16,187 nucleotides of DNA from Holophagales bacterium (GTDB lineage Bacteria; Acidobacteriota; Holophagae; Holophagales; Holophagaceae): assembly GCA_031281385.1 (NCBI GenBank), contig JAITFL010000141.1, positions 1 to 16,187 of the forward strand, read 5' to 3'. Positions 1-7,332 of the stretch are shown here, in pieces; the stretch's first letter is position 1; the number at the start of each line of letters is the position of its first letter. The notes under the pieces were generated by a model that saw only the letters and a program-made list of their open reading frames with translations, was not told the DNA's origin and searched no databases. The position numbers and the translations under genes were made by a program.

Positions 1-93
1 GCGTTCCATATCCGCTCACCGCCTGTCGGCGGCTCGCTCCATTCCACTCGCGCCTCTTAGCCCATTCGGGCCTTCAGAGAGATTTGGCAGTTG

Positions 94-795
94 CTATAAT
101 AGTTCATTCCACTGCTCCCGCCCCTTGCTGGGGTATTTGGCCGGTGCTTGGAAAAATCTCTCTTGGATTTCTGGATCCATAAATTGCTGGACTCCGCTGC
201 GCTTGGCATGTTCCGCCAGTATCGCTATCACGCTGAGCCCATCAGATATTTCGCCGCTCAACACACGCCTGACGCAATTGTGGAACGGTTCGCGCAGCGC
301 TGCCAGCTCTTCTTCCGCGTCTTGGTGGTACCCAGGCGGACAGAGGCTAAGGCCCTTTGCGACAAAAAGAAAGGCCTCTTCGTCCGTGCTCGAATTACTA
401 AGGCAACTGTACGCCAGCGGTTCCCAATAGTCCGCCTGCAGCCCCGCCTCTTCAGCCAGTTCGCGCTTGATGGTCTCGAATGGCGTTTCATCGTCTTTGC
501 CGCCGCCCTCCACTATTTCCCAAGAGTACTGCTTTAGAGGGTGCCGCCATTGCCCGACCAGCACCGCATTGTCCTGTTCGTCCAATGCCAGCACTCCGCA
601 GGCTGTGTGCCTGAATCCGCAGACCGTGTATTTGCCCATCGCGCCGTTTCTGTGGGTGAAATGGTCTTCCCTTAGGCGAATCCATAGGCTATCGTAGATC
701 AGCTCGGTGGACGTCACCTGAAAGGGGTCTGGGTCTTGCGGCGTCGGCAATTTTTCCATTTGGTTGATGCCCTTGTTTGCGCCTTCCCTAAGCAT
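94..795 (-). CDS. NUDIX hydrolase, ADP-ribose pyrophosphatase-like
   Basis: Predicted to hydrolyse a nucleoside diphosphate linked to another moiety, most likely ADP-ribose to AMP and ribose 5-phosphate, in the cytoplasm. A complete NUDIX box is visible at residues 97-119: G, five residues, E103, seven residues, R111-E112-L113, E115-E116, G118-L119; the glutamates bind the catalytic metal. The preceding GQWRHPLKQYSWEIVEGG segment (about 81-98) resembles ADP-ribose/NudF-type enzymes. The 233-aa length is slightly long for that subfamily. The first ATG (795) has AGGGCGGG just upstream; a second ATG at 759, starting MEKLPTP, is a reasonable alternative, since the first 12 residues look unlike the family. 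It lies 27 bp after rpsO on the same strand and is probably co-transcribed. The family is certain; the exact substrate is inferred. Confidence 0.88.
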   Translation of the reverse strand: MLREGANKGINQMEKLPTPQDPDPFQVTSTELIYDSLWIRLREDHFTHRNGAMGKYTVCGFRHTACGVLALDEQDNAVLVGQWRHPLKQYSWEIVEGGGKDDETPFETIKRELAEEAGLQADYWEPLAYSCLSNSSTDEEAFLFVAKGLSLCPPGYHQDAEEELAALREPFHNCVRRVLSGEISDGLSVIAILAEHAKRSGVQQFMDPEIQERFFQAPAKYPSKGREQWNELL

Positions 796-822
796 CCCGC
801 CCTGATGCAGTGGACTTTGAGG

Positions 823-1092
823 TTAGCGGCGCAGGCCGAGTCGCTCGATCAAGGTGGCGTACCTGCCCCTGTCTTTGCTCTTGAGGTAGTCCAAGAGGCG
901 CCTTCTCTGGCCGACCATGATAAAGAGGCCGCGCCGGCTGTGAAAGTCCTTTGTGTGGGTCTTAAAGTGCTCGGTCAGGTCGTTGATTCGCTTGGTCAGT
1001 ATCGCCACTTGGACTTCAGGAGACCCAGTGTCCGAATCGTGGGTCTTGTAGTCGTCAATGATTATTTTTTTTTGCTCTGCGTTTAAGGCCAT
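823..1092 (-). CDS. rpsO: 30S ribosomal protein S15
   Basis: Primary 16S rRNA-binding protein of the small subunit platform. The 89-aa product has the family's usual length and its hallmark segments: the [10 protein letters not shown] motif, the [17 protein letters not shown] helix turn and the [11 protein letters not shown] segment, ending in a basic tail. I chose the ATG at 1092 rather than an upstream in-frame start because it gives the canonical MALNAEQKK start and has GGGGAG about 6 bases upstream. It lies between tRNA-Leu and the NUDIX gene on the same strand; in many bacteria rpsO precedes pnp, which is not the case here. The leader contains a small GC hairpin covering the ribosome-binding site, which may allow autoregulation. 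Confidence 0.97.
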   Translation of the reverse strand: MALNAEQKKIIIDDYKTHDSDTGSPEVQVAILTKRINDLTEHFKTHTKDFHSRRGLFIMVGQRRRLLDYLKSKDRGRYATLIERLGLRR

Positions 1093-1097
1093 TTTGG

Positions 1098-1110
1098 CTC
1101 CCCGCCGGGG
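1098..1110 (-). promoter_or_regulatory. rpsO ribosome-binding site within a GC hairpin
   Basis: On the minus strand the sequence reads CCCCGGCGGGGAG just before the rpsO ATG. The GGGG of the Shine-Dalgarno can pair with the CCCC (stem 1100-1103 with 1107-1110, 3-nt loop). The pairing is visible. That it limits rpsO translation, or is where S15 acts, is inference from known S15 autoregulation in other bacteria, where the structures differ. Confidence 0.4.
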
Positions 1111-1250
1111 TTCCATTTGTCACCGTCCCCGCAGCCCCGCGCCGCAAAGAGGTCTTAGCCCAGAAATTTTTGGCTGGGCGCCTTTGGTAGTTTACACCAA
1201 ATCGTTTTATTTTACGCCGCAAATGTGATTTTTGGCGCCGACCGATGCCT

Positions 1251-1337
1251 TGGTGCGGATAAAGGGACTCGAACCCCCATGACCGTGCGATCACTAGTAC
1301 CTGAAACTAGCGCGTCTACCAATTCCGCCATATCCGC
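1251..1337 (-). tRNA. tRNA-Leu (anticodon CAG)
   Basis: Reading the minus strand, the 7-bp acceptor stem is GCGGATA with TATCCGC, followed by discriminator A and an encoded CCA end (1251-1253). The D-loop region contains TTGGTAGACGC, typical of tRNA-Leu. The anticodon arm CTAGT-TTCAGGT-ACTAG presents CAG (1301-1303), which decodes CUG. A long class II variable arm lies between it and the T arm GGGGGTTCGAGTCCCCC. All arms are present over 87 nt. It lies downstream of the pseudopilin gene and upstream of rpsO, with its own strong promoter. Confidence 0.97.
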
Positions 1338-1377
1338 AAGTGCCAACAGGACGCCCTAGAGCGACCCAGAAGAATGT

Positions 1378-1406
1378 AGCCTAGCAGAATTTCTGCCCTT
1401 AGTCAA
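1378..1406 (-). promoter_or_regulatory. Putative sigma-70 promoter for tRNA-Leu
   Basis: On the minus strand, TTGACT (1401-1406) is followed after exactly 17 bp by TAGGCT (1378-1383), preceded by TG in the extended -10 position. Transcription would start about 35 nt before the mature tRNA 5' end. The -35 starts 5 bp after the pseudopilin stop codon, so the tRNA and possibly rpsO need not depend on the pilus operon. The -10 match is only partial. Confidence 0.6.
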
Positions 1407-1411
1407 GGGCG

Positions 1412-1918
1412 CTACCATTCCGAATAAGGGACGCCGTTCAAGCCGCTCCCCCTTGCCGTGCTGTGTACGTCGAAGACACATCCTCCTGCCCCCGAGCCCG
1501 TACCGGTGTCATCGCCGATGGAGCGCACGGCCCACGTTGCCGTTCCTGCTATTGGGTCTTTGGGGATTTGACGCAGGAAGCGGTACGTGCCAGCCCCAGA
1601 CTTGGCCGAAACGCCGCTCACCATGACTTCCAAAGATGCCGGGTACCCGAAATATTCTGGGGGGCCTGGGTCTATTAGCCCTTGGTCGGCGGCCCTTTTG
1701 TAGTTGTCAATGGCCTCCCTCATCTGGCGCAAGGTCTGATAAAGCACTATCTCCCTGTTTCTGCGCTGCACATTTTTCATTGAAGGGATGGCCACGGCAG
1801 AAAGTATTGACAATACCATGAGCGTCACGAGCAACTCGAATAGAGTGAATCCGGCTGAATTTCTGCTAGACCTCTTTCGAAGGTTCATGGCTATGTATCT
1901 GGTAACACTGTTTTTCAT
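1412..1918 (-). CDS. GspG-like type II/IV pseudopilin
   Basis: Predicted minor or major pseudopilin that is cleaved and N-methylated by a prepilin peptidase and assembled into a periplasmic or surface fibre. A type III signal is clear: a basic leader, then the cleavage site G23/F24 (GFTLFELLVTLMVL) with the essential Glu at mature position +5 and a hydrophobic helix of about 20 residues. The C-terminus (FDVHS...LNGVPYSEW) is typical of GspG-type pseudopilins. I chose ATG 1918, one base after the secretin stop codon, because it fits translational coupling. ATG 1888 would give a more usual 13-residue leader and is an equal alternative. Neither has a clear Shine-Dalgarno. It is the last gene of the PilMNOP/secretin operon. 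Whether it belongs to a pilus or a secretion system is not decided by sequence. Confidence 0.88.
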   Translation of the reverse strand: MKNSVTRYIAMNLRKRSSRNSAGFTLFELLVTLMVLSILSAVAIPSMKNVQRRNREIVLYQTLRQMREAIDNYKRAADQGLIDPGPPEYFGYPASLEVMVSGVSAKSGAGTYRFLRQIPKDPIAGTATWAVRSIGDDTGTGSGAGGCVFDVHSTARGSGLNGVPYSEW

Positions 1919-1919
1919 G

Positions 1920-4349
1920 CTATTCAATTTCTATTACGGCGTTGGCGACATGGGCCAAGATGGGGTTTTCCCCAACCAAGCATTTATATCCCTCTACCAT
2001 AACGGCCGCCGCGCCTTTTTCCACCCCCTCCAGCATAATGGAAAGCAGGGCCCCGCCATCTGAACGCGCCGTTTTCTTTTGGAATTTGACCTTGATCGTG
2101 CCATCTGTGGGCGGGTCAACTGTGATGGAGCCGCCTTCGCCGGTCACGAATTCGGCCCCGGCTATTGCTACGACCTTTAGCTTTGGGTCAATCCTGAATA
2201 CGAACTCGCCGGACGTAACTCCCTCTCCGCCGCTGACCATCATGTTGACTTGGTGTTTGTCCCCAACGGATATTTGGCTGGTGATGGGGATCAAGAAAAT
2301 TACCAAGTCCGAGGGCGCGGGGGGCTTTTCTGGTTTCTTTTCGGCGTCCGCAACGTTTTTCTCTTCGCTGATGGGGGCAGCGGGTGCAGTGGGATTTTCT
2401 ACCTTAGGCTTTTGGGTTGGGGCGGCCTTTTCAGGTTCGGGCGGTTTTTGCTCGGTGGGTTTTTGTTTAGCCGCCTCTGCCTCTGCCTTTTTTGCTGCGG
2501 CTTCAGCTTCCGCTTTTGCTTTTGCCTCTGCTTCAGCCTCTTCCTTGGCTTTTGCCTCAGCTTCCGCTTCTGCCTTTGCCCTCTCTATGGCGTCCTTGGC
2601 CTCCTGTAGTTTTTTGGCCTTCTCCTGCGCTTCCATCTCTTCCAAGAATATGGTGAAGTCGGGATCGAAGGCGCGGAAGTCAGATTCGCGCAGGTCGGGC
2701 TTTCTCACTATGACTGCGCGGATGGTCAGCAAGACGTCGGTTTTGGACGTATTGCGGCCGTTGCTCCCAAGCAGTTTGCCAATGATGGGTATGTCGGATA
2801 GCCCCCACACTCCTTTTCTGGACTTGACCTCGTCTTCTCTGAGCAAGCCACCAAATATGATGGTTTCGCCATCTTGTGGGCGGACTTCGGTGTTCAATTT
2901 CCGCTGCGCCTTGTCTGGCCTATCCGGGTTGCTGCTGGCCTTGAGGTTGGTCACTTCCGCCTTAACTTCCATGGATATGTCGCCGTTGTGGTGGACCCTT
3001 GGCGTGATGTCCACCTTCACGCCGACGTCTTGCTGGGCGTATTGGTTGCCTGAGTAGTATGGATAGGCGCCATATTGGCCTGACGTGGAGCCAGTTGTGC
3101 CACCGCCGCCGTATCCTGATGTGGCCTGCTGCATGAACACCGACTCGCCAAAGTTGAACGATGCGGTCGAATCCGAGACTATTCGCATGTTGCCCTTGGC
3201 CGCCATTTTGGCTTCGCCGCTGGTTTTCAGTGCGTCAAGCTGCACGCTCGGGAAAAGGAACCTAACGTCGCTTTTGCTTATTCTGATTGCGCCCTTGTTG
3301 ATGTTGGGGCCGCCAGAGTTGTCCAGCGTGGCTCCAAGCTGGTACACCGCATCGCCCCCCGGCTGGATCACTGGCGTAATGCCGACTGTTTCTAGGCTGC
3401 TCTCCGTAACTTCCAGCAATTCGATATAAACCATGACCTCTGCTTTGGCTTTGTCGAGCATCTGCGCCATTTGGGTCGCCAACTTTACATCGGCTTGACG
3501 GCCCTTGACGAATATTGCATTGAGCCTGTTGTCGGGCGTTATCTGAATTCGCTGTGACTGCCCCAAAAGGCGCGTCAGCGTTTGGTTGATGTCGTTGGGC
3601 TTTGCGTTGTCTAGGTAGATGGCTTTGAACTGCTGGTTTTCCATCTCCGCCCTTTGCGCCGCGTTTTGCCCCCCCTTGAATACCATCACTGTTTTTGTGT
3701 CAATGTACCTATAAAAAACATCGGTTTGTATAGACAGCGTGTCTAAAATGCGCTCGAGCGTCATGTCCTCTGATTTGAATGAAATGGTGGTCTGATCGTT
3801 TTGGAAAGAGCTATGGAACAAAAAATTGATTCCAAAGTGCTTTTCCAGCGTTTCAAATATTTCCGTCATTTTGCGGTTGGTGACTCTGAACTGCTTTAGG
3901 ATAGGCTCTTTTGTTTCGAGCCTGATGACCGATGTTTTTTCTGCCCTTTGTCTGATCGTTTGTAGATCTTCTTCTGGGCTGCCCAAGAGCTCATTTTTTT
4001 TCTCTTCCAGGGCCCCCGCCCAGTCCAGCGCAAGGGAATTTTGTGGGTCAAATTTAAGCGCCTTTAGAACCTCATACTGGGCCTCGTCGTAGCGCTGTTT
4101 TTTCTCTAGCTCTTTGGCCTTTTGAAGGTACTTCTCCGCAGTTTCGATGGCCGCGCGGCGATAGCCCATTTTGGCCTTCACGTTGCTTGGGTTCTGCTGG
4201 ATTATCCTGGAATAGGCGTGTGCGGCCTCTTCGTACCTTCCCTCGTCGTACGCCTTGTTGGCCCTGTAAAGAGTACAGCCTGACGAAAGTGCGAGGATCG
4301 CCGTCAACGAGCTGATTTGCAGGTGTTTTGTGCTGCGCGTAGATTTCAT
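1920..4349 (-). CDS. PilQ/GspD-type secretin lipoprotein with C-terminal cohesin-like domain
   Basis: Outer-membrane secretin forming the channel for a pilus or secreted substrates. Visible parts in the 809-aa product: signal peptide with lipidation cysteine C25 (ALSSGC); TPR-like helices about 30-118; an STN-like domain about 148-225 (KMTEIFETLEKHFGINFLF); an N1 ring domain about 240-312; the secretin core about 320-548 with a Gly/Tyr-rich insert at 412-436 and the signature GLSDIPIIGKLLGSN near 516-530. Then comes an Ala/Glu/Lys-rich charged stretch (about 575-628), a Pro/Lys-rich linker to about 680, and a β-rich domain 681-809 that resembles cohesin (ITSQISVGDKHQVNMMVSGG... FRIDPKLKVVAI). 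Start ATG 4349 has AAGGG 7 bases upstream. It sits 28 bp after the PilP-like gene and one base before the pseudopilin. Secretin identity is sure; the cohesin assignment is by pattern only. Confidence 0.92.
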   Translation of the reverse strand: MKSTRSTKHLQISSLTAILALSSGCTLYRANKAYDEGRYEEAAHAYSRIIQQNPSNVKAKMGYRRAAIETAEKYLQKAKELEKKQRYDEAQYEVLKALKFDPQNSLALDWAGALEEKKNELLGSPEEDLQTIRQRAEKTSVIRLETKEPILKQFRVTNRKMTEIFETLEKHFGINFLFHSSFQNDQTTISFKSEDMTLERILDTLSIQTDVFYRYIDTKTVMVFKGGQNAAQRAEMENQQFKAIYLDNAKPNDINQTLTRLLGQSQRIQITPDNRLNAIFVKGRQADVKLATQMAQMLDKAKAEVMVYIELLEVTESSLETVGITPVIQPGGDAVYQLGATLDNSGGPNINKGAIRISKSDVRFLFPSVQLDALKTSGEAKMAAKGNMRIVSDSTASFNFGESVFMQQATSGYGGGGTTGSTSGQYGAYPYYSGNQYAQQDVGVKVDITPRVHHNGDISMEVKAEVTNLKASSNPDRPDKAQRKLNTEVRPQDGETIIFGGLLREDEVKSRKGVWGLSDIPIIGKLLGSNGRNTSKTDVLLTIRAVIVRKPDLRESDFRAFDPDFTIFLEEMEAQEKAKKLQEAKDAIERAKAEAEAEAKAKEEAEAEAKAKAEAEAAAKKAEAEAAKQKPTEQKPPEPEKAAPTQKPKVENPTAPAAPISEEKNVADAEKKPEKPPAPSDLVIFLIPITSQISVGDKHQVNMMVSGGEGVTSGEFVFRIDPKLKVVAIAGAEFVTGEGGSITVDPPTDGTIKVKFQKKTARSDGGALLSIMLEGVEKGAAAVMVEGYKCLVGENPILAHVANAVIEIE
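2466..2627 (-). repeat. Degenerate repeat encoding Ala/Glu/Lys-rich linker of the secretin
   Basis: Inside the secretin gene, short degenerate units encoding AEAEAKAKEEAEAEAKAKAE-type sequence run over about 54 residues (575-628). The plus strand shows a pyrimidine-rich pattern of GCCTCTGCTTTTGC-like units. The protein segment should be a long charged helix joining the secretin core to the cohesin-like domain. Such repeats often vary in length between strains. Confidence 0.7.
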
Positions 4350-4377
4350 GTTGTTACCCTTGTGTTCTGATCCCGAT

Positions 4378-5067
4378 TTAGTAAAGGTTGCTGACGTCCC
4401 GCCTAGAGCCAGAGGACGAGCCGGAAGCGGACTGGAACTTGATAGATAACTTTAAGTCCCTGAATCTCGTGTTTTGGAATATGGCGTCCTCATCGTTGAT
4501 TTCCACGAGCTTCCAATTTTGCGTCAGTTCTTCCCCAATGGCGCAAATTTGAACTTCATCGCCTTTTTTGAACACGCCCTTCATTGGCCCTGTCATTCCC
4601 TGCAATGCCGCTATCACTTGGAAGCCGTCTGGTTTCCCTCTGTCTTCCTTGGCCTTTTCTGCCTTCAGCAGCGCCTCCGCTACTTCCTCTGGCGTGGGCG
4701 GCGGCTTGGGAGGGGGCGGGGGTGGCGGCGGCTGTGGCGGTGGTGGCGGCGGCGGAGGAGGGGGTGGCATGTCGTAGCGGAACAAGTCGCGGTACATCCT
4801 GTCTTCCCCAGGCATCTCCCCTGCTTGATGGAGTCCGGCCAAATTGGGCAGCCCTTGCAGTGCCGCGATCTGAGCGTCATCCAACGGTTGGCCGATGACA
4901 TACCTGACTGCGGATGTCCTTGCTCTGGGCCTTGGGTTCGTTGGTTTTTTGCCTATCAGCTCATATCCAAGATAGCCTATGACCGCCACGAACATCAGCA
5001 GCGCCGCTTGGGTCTTTCGGTTGCTTTTTAACTCTTGCAGCCATGCCTTGCTGACCTGTGTCTTCAT
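4378..5067 (-). CDS. PilP-like inner-membrane/periplasmic protein with polyproline spacer
   Basis: Predicted bitopic protein linking the inner-membrane platform to the secretin. The 229-aa product has a short basic cytoplasmic start, one transmembrane segment (about 20-38, AALLMFVAVIGYLGYELIG), a linker, a very proline-rich spacer (residues 101-126: runs of 11, 8 and 3 prolines), a charged helix, and a small C-terminal β-domain (about 148-215) containing GPMKGVFKKGDEV and WKLVEINDEDAIFQN, which resembles the HR-like fold of PilP/GspC. Start ATG 5067 is supported by GGGAGAGG 4 bases upstream, and it overlaps the PilO-like stop as ATGA. Assignment rests on position between PilO-like and secretin genes plus topology; GspC-like is the alternative name. 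Confidence 0.72.
   Translation of the reverse strand: MKTQVSKAWLQELKSNRKTQAALLMFVAVIGYLGYELIGKKPTNPRPRARTSAVRYVIGQPLDDAQIAALQGLPNLAGLHQAGEMPGEDRMYRDLFRYDMPPPPPPPPPPPQPPPPPPPPKPPPTPEEVAEALLKAEKAKEDRGKPDGFQVIAALQGMTGPMKGVFKKGDEVQICAIGEELTQNWKLVEINDEDAIFQNTRFRDLKLSIKFQSASGSSSGSRRDVSNLY
4690..4767 (-). repeat. Polyproline-coding tract (G-rich on the plus strand)
   Basis: All four proline codons are mixed to encode 11 + 8 + 3 prolines separated by Gln and Lys. The mixed codons suggest selection for the protein feature rather than recent slippage of one trinucleotide. The plus strand carries many closely spaced GGG and GG runs. Translation through this tract would be expected to need EF-P. Confidence 0.85.
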
Positions 5068-5642
5068 TGTGCCTCTCCCTGCGGCTGCTCGGCCTGGCCG
5101 CCAGACGACTGCCTGAATGCCCTCAAGACTACCGTCAGCCTGCCACCTTCGGGACTCTCGTCGAGTTTGACGTTTGATGCGCCAAAGGGCTGGCCGCTGC
5201 TCTCGATGGCATGCATAAAGACTTTTAGATTTTGGTACACGCCGATTACGTTAAACTCCACGTCAAGGCTTTCGATGCCCGTGTTTCTTGAACTGTCCTT
5301 GCTGGGCTGGTTGAATTTGATGTTGGTCAGCCTAACGCCTGATTTGCGTGAAAGCTCGTGCAGCGTTTTTCGCAGGCTGGCCTGAAGGATGCCGACGTCC
5401 CCTTTTGGCATGTGCTTTTCTAGGTCTGCGATGCGCTGCTGCCCCACATGTATCTGCTCCAGCATGTCCCTATACCCAGATAGTTCCTTGAGCTGGCGCT
5501 CCAAAGATGCCTTGGCGTCCTTGGCAGACCTTCTCTCCTTTGCCGCCCGCCCGGAGGCGTTTGGCAAGAGGAATATGGCCACAATAATAGCCAGCGCGGC
5601 AAGGCCCGCCCCAAGCCAAAGGCGGTGGGTGCTTGATCTCAT
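5064..5642 (-). CDS. PilO-like inner-membrane protein
   Basis: Predicted bitopic protein that pairs with the PilN-like protein in the periplasmic platform ring. It starts with a short basic segment and one transmembrane helix (about 8-27, LWLGAGLAALAIIVAIFLLP), then a coiled-coil stretch (AKERRSAKDAKASLERQLKE...), then a ferredoxin-like α/β domain (about 90-180) with the phrase VIGVYQNLKVFMHAIESS, characteristic of PilO. I chose ATG 5642 because AAGGTGA lies 8 bases upstream. A GTG at 5654 in the same frame would add four residues and overlap the PilN-like stop as GTGA. The 192-aa length suits PilO. The 4-base ATGA overlap with the next gene implies coupling. Confidence 0.82.
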   Translation of the reverse strand: MRSSTHRLWLGAGLAALAIIVAIFLLPNASGRAAKERRSAKDAKASLERQLKELSGYRDMLEQIHVGQQRIADLEKHMPKGDVGILQASLRKTLHELSRKSGVRLTNIKFNQPSKDSSRNTGIESLDVEFNVIGVYQNLKVFMHAIESSGQPFGASNVKLDESPEGGRLTVVLRAFRQSSGGQAEQPQGEAQ

Positions 5643-5650
5643 GTTGGCGT

Positions 5651-6484
5651 TCACCTTCCGCCCCCTCTTGGAAGCCTTGGCGGGAGGTTCTGCTGGCGCG
5701 TTGGCCGTCGGTTTGGTGATCCTATCGGTGGAGGCTGATTCTGGGCATCTGTCGCGGGTTTGGGGGGCTGCTCGGACGCCGCGCTTGGCTTGCTTACCGT
5801 TTCTTGCGGCGGCGGAGTTTGCACCTTGGGCGCGGGAATGTCATGGGATTCCACTGGCCTGCCGGAGGCTGACCTAACGGGCCCATATTTTGGCAGTAGT
5901 TCGTATGGCGGCGGTGCTGCGCTCAATTGCAGGGTATAGTCAAACTCCCACATGCCCTTTGCATTTTGCACCTCTGAATCGCGCTCCAAAAAAACATGGG
6001 CAAACGCGAGATTTTCTTGCAGGGATTCGATGAAATTGGTTTCGGCAGCCTCGGTTCTGGCGTCGCCACGCAATTTGAGCTGGACGCTCTGGTCGTTGCC
6101 CCTGGTTCGCAGGACGGATTTTAGTCTGACGTCCTGCACTAGGCTGCGCTCTAGTTCGGCTGTTAGCCTAGACCAAGGCAGGGCCCTCTCTAGTAGTATT
6201 CTCTCGGCAAGTTTCCAGCGCGGCATCTCTTTGTCAACCTGGATGTCTCGCAGCTCGACCAGTATCTGGTTCTGCTGCATCTGCGCCATCCTAGCTTGTT
6301 CGGCTATCGAGACCATCATCAGCCCGGCCCGTTCAGCCTCTTTGTACGCTTTGACCGTGGCTAGGACAGAAAAGCCGAGGCCGACGGCCCCTATAATAAG
6401 AGCCACCCAAGAGATCGCCGCATGGTGCAGGCGCCACATCGTTGGGGGAGGCGCCAAATTTAATTTGATATTCGGGATGCCCAT
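5651..6484 (-). CDS. PilN-like inner-membrane protein with proline-rich C-terminal tail
   Basis: Predicted bitopic partner of the PilO-like protein; its cytoplasmic N-terminus would dock the PilM-like protein. The start MGIPNIKLNLAPPP contains the IKLNL(A) motif used by PilN to bind PilM. One transmembrane helix follows (about 22-45), then a coiled coil (about 48-85) and an α/β domain to about 195. Residues about 195-277 form a low-complexity tail rich in Pro, Gln and Arg, which is not usual in PilN (usually about 180-200 aa). Start ATG 6484 overlaps the PilM-like stop as TGATG and has GGGAGG 7 bases upstream. Family assignment is by motif, topology and gene order. Confidence 0.78.
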   Translation of the reverse strand: MGIPNIKLNLAPPPTMWRLHHAAISWVALIIGAVGLGFSVLATVKAYKEAERAGLMMVSIAEQARMAQMQQNQILVELRDIQVDKEMPRWKLAERILLERALPWSRLTAELERSLVQDVRLKSVLRTRGNDQSVQLKLRGDARTEAAETNFIESLQENLAFAHVFLERDSEVQNAKGMWEFDYTLQLSAAPPPYELLPKYGPVRSASGRPVESHDIPAPKVQTPPPQETVSKPSAASEQPPKPATDAQNQPPPIGSPNRRPTRQQNLPPRLPRGGGR

Positions 6485-7215
6485 CAGATGGCCTCCCTTG
6501 CGGGAATGTCAGACTGGAACACCATGTGCGGTATGTTTCCATTGGGCCAATCGTTGAGCCCCCAAATAAGCATCTCCATCGGCGACCTGCCGTCCCTGCC
6601 CAAAAACGCCAAGGTTGGCTCGATTCGGTCTGACAGCCAAGTTCTGATGTCGGCAGGGTCCGGCCATTGGCGGAGCAGGGAAAGGGTTTTGCCCCAAGTG
6701 GCCAAGCTGCCTGTGAATAGTTTTCCGTCTGTTTGCAGCAGTGAAACCAACATGCCAGGCTTCTCGCGGGTGGACGCGGCCCTATTGTATAGCCATAGCC
6801 ACCTTGGGATCATTACGTGTACTGGCCGCCCCATTTTTGCGGACAAGTTGACCCATGCCTCTTGCAAGTCACGCGGCATGCCCACCAGCAGCCAGCCTTG
6901 GTCGCCCATCGAAAGGCCCTGGACTACATAGTTGCCTTCCACCGCCAGCGCTTGGGCGAACTTCCAGCGAAAAAAAGACTCCTTGGCCTCAGACCCTTTT
7001 GGAACTTCGATAATATCTTTTACAACCATGGAAGGGGCTATTAGGTCGTCCAATATCCATTTTGTAGGGCCGGTTGGCAGGGACATCAGGATTTGCCCCA
7101 ATTGGGATTCTGTCGGAAAGCCACTGGTGGCGATTGACCTGCCCCCAGCCACCACCCTGTTTGGCTCTATCCAAACGGTGCTGCCAAGCTTGGCTTTGAA
7201 ATTGAACAGCTTCAT
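6484..7215 (-). CDS. Divergent PilM/GspL-like protein
   Basis: First gene of the pilus-type operon, in the position of pilM. The 243-aa product begins MKLFNFKAKLGSTVWIEPNRVVAGG, resembling the first β-strands of the actin-like PilM/GspL fold. It is much shorter than typical PilM (about 350 aa) and I do not see clear actin-family phosphate-binding motifs. No transmembrane segment or signal peptide is apparent, so it is likely cytoplasmic and docked on the PilN-like N-terminus. Start ATG 7215 (GGGGA about 10 bases upstream) gives the family-like N-terminus; upstream in-frame sequence is Arg/Thr-rich and probably untranslated. The TGATG overlap with the PilN-like gene shows coupling. The role is inferred mainly from gene order. 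Confidence 0.62.
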   Translation of the reverse strand: MKLFNFKAKLGSTVWIEPNRVVAGGRSIATSGFPTESQLGQILMSLPTGPTKWILDDLIAPSMVVKDIIEVPKGSEAKESFFRWKFAQALAVEGNYVVQGLSMGDQGWLLVGMPRDLQEAWVNLSAKMGRPVHVMIPRWLWLYNRAASTREKPGMLVSLLQTDGKLFTGSLATWGKTLSLLRQWPDPADIRTWLSDRIEPTLAFLGRDGRSPMEMLIWGLNDWPNGNIPHMVFQSDIPAREAI

Positions 7216-7332
7216 CTCACAATCCCCGACGTGCTGCAAGCGCGGCAGTGGCGTACGGCTGGGCACCGGCCTGTCTGTTTTTTTGTTCCAATTCAAATTG
7301 CAAGTGCGACTCCGATGCGTCCGCAAAGGAAT

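Noticed and set aside
1..93. Possible start of another minus-strand gene (ATG at 9) and small hairpins CCGCC/GGCGG and GCCC/GGGC.
   Set aside because: Only three codons lie within the window and the hairpins lack T-runs, so neither a gene nor a terminator can be supported.
1942..3057. A 371-aa plus-strand open frame opposite the secretin gene.
   Set aside because: Its Ser/Ala/Phe-rich product is the antisense shadow of the Ala/Glu/Lys linker and secretin core, which are clearly coding on the minus strand.
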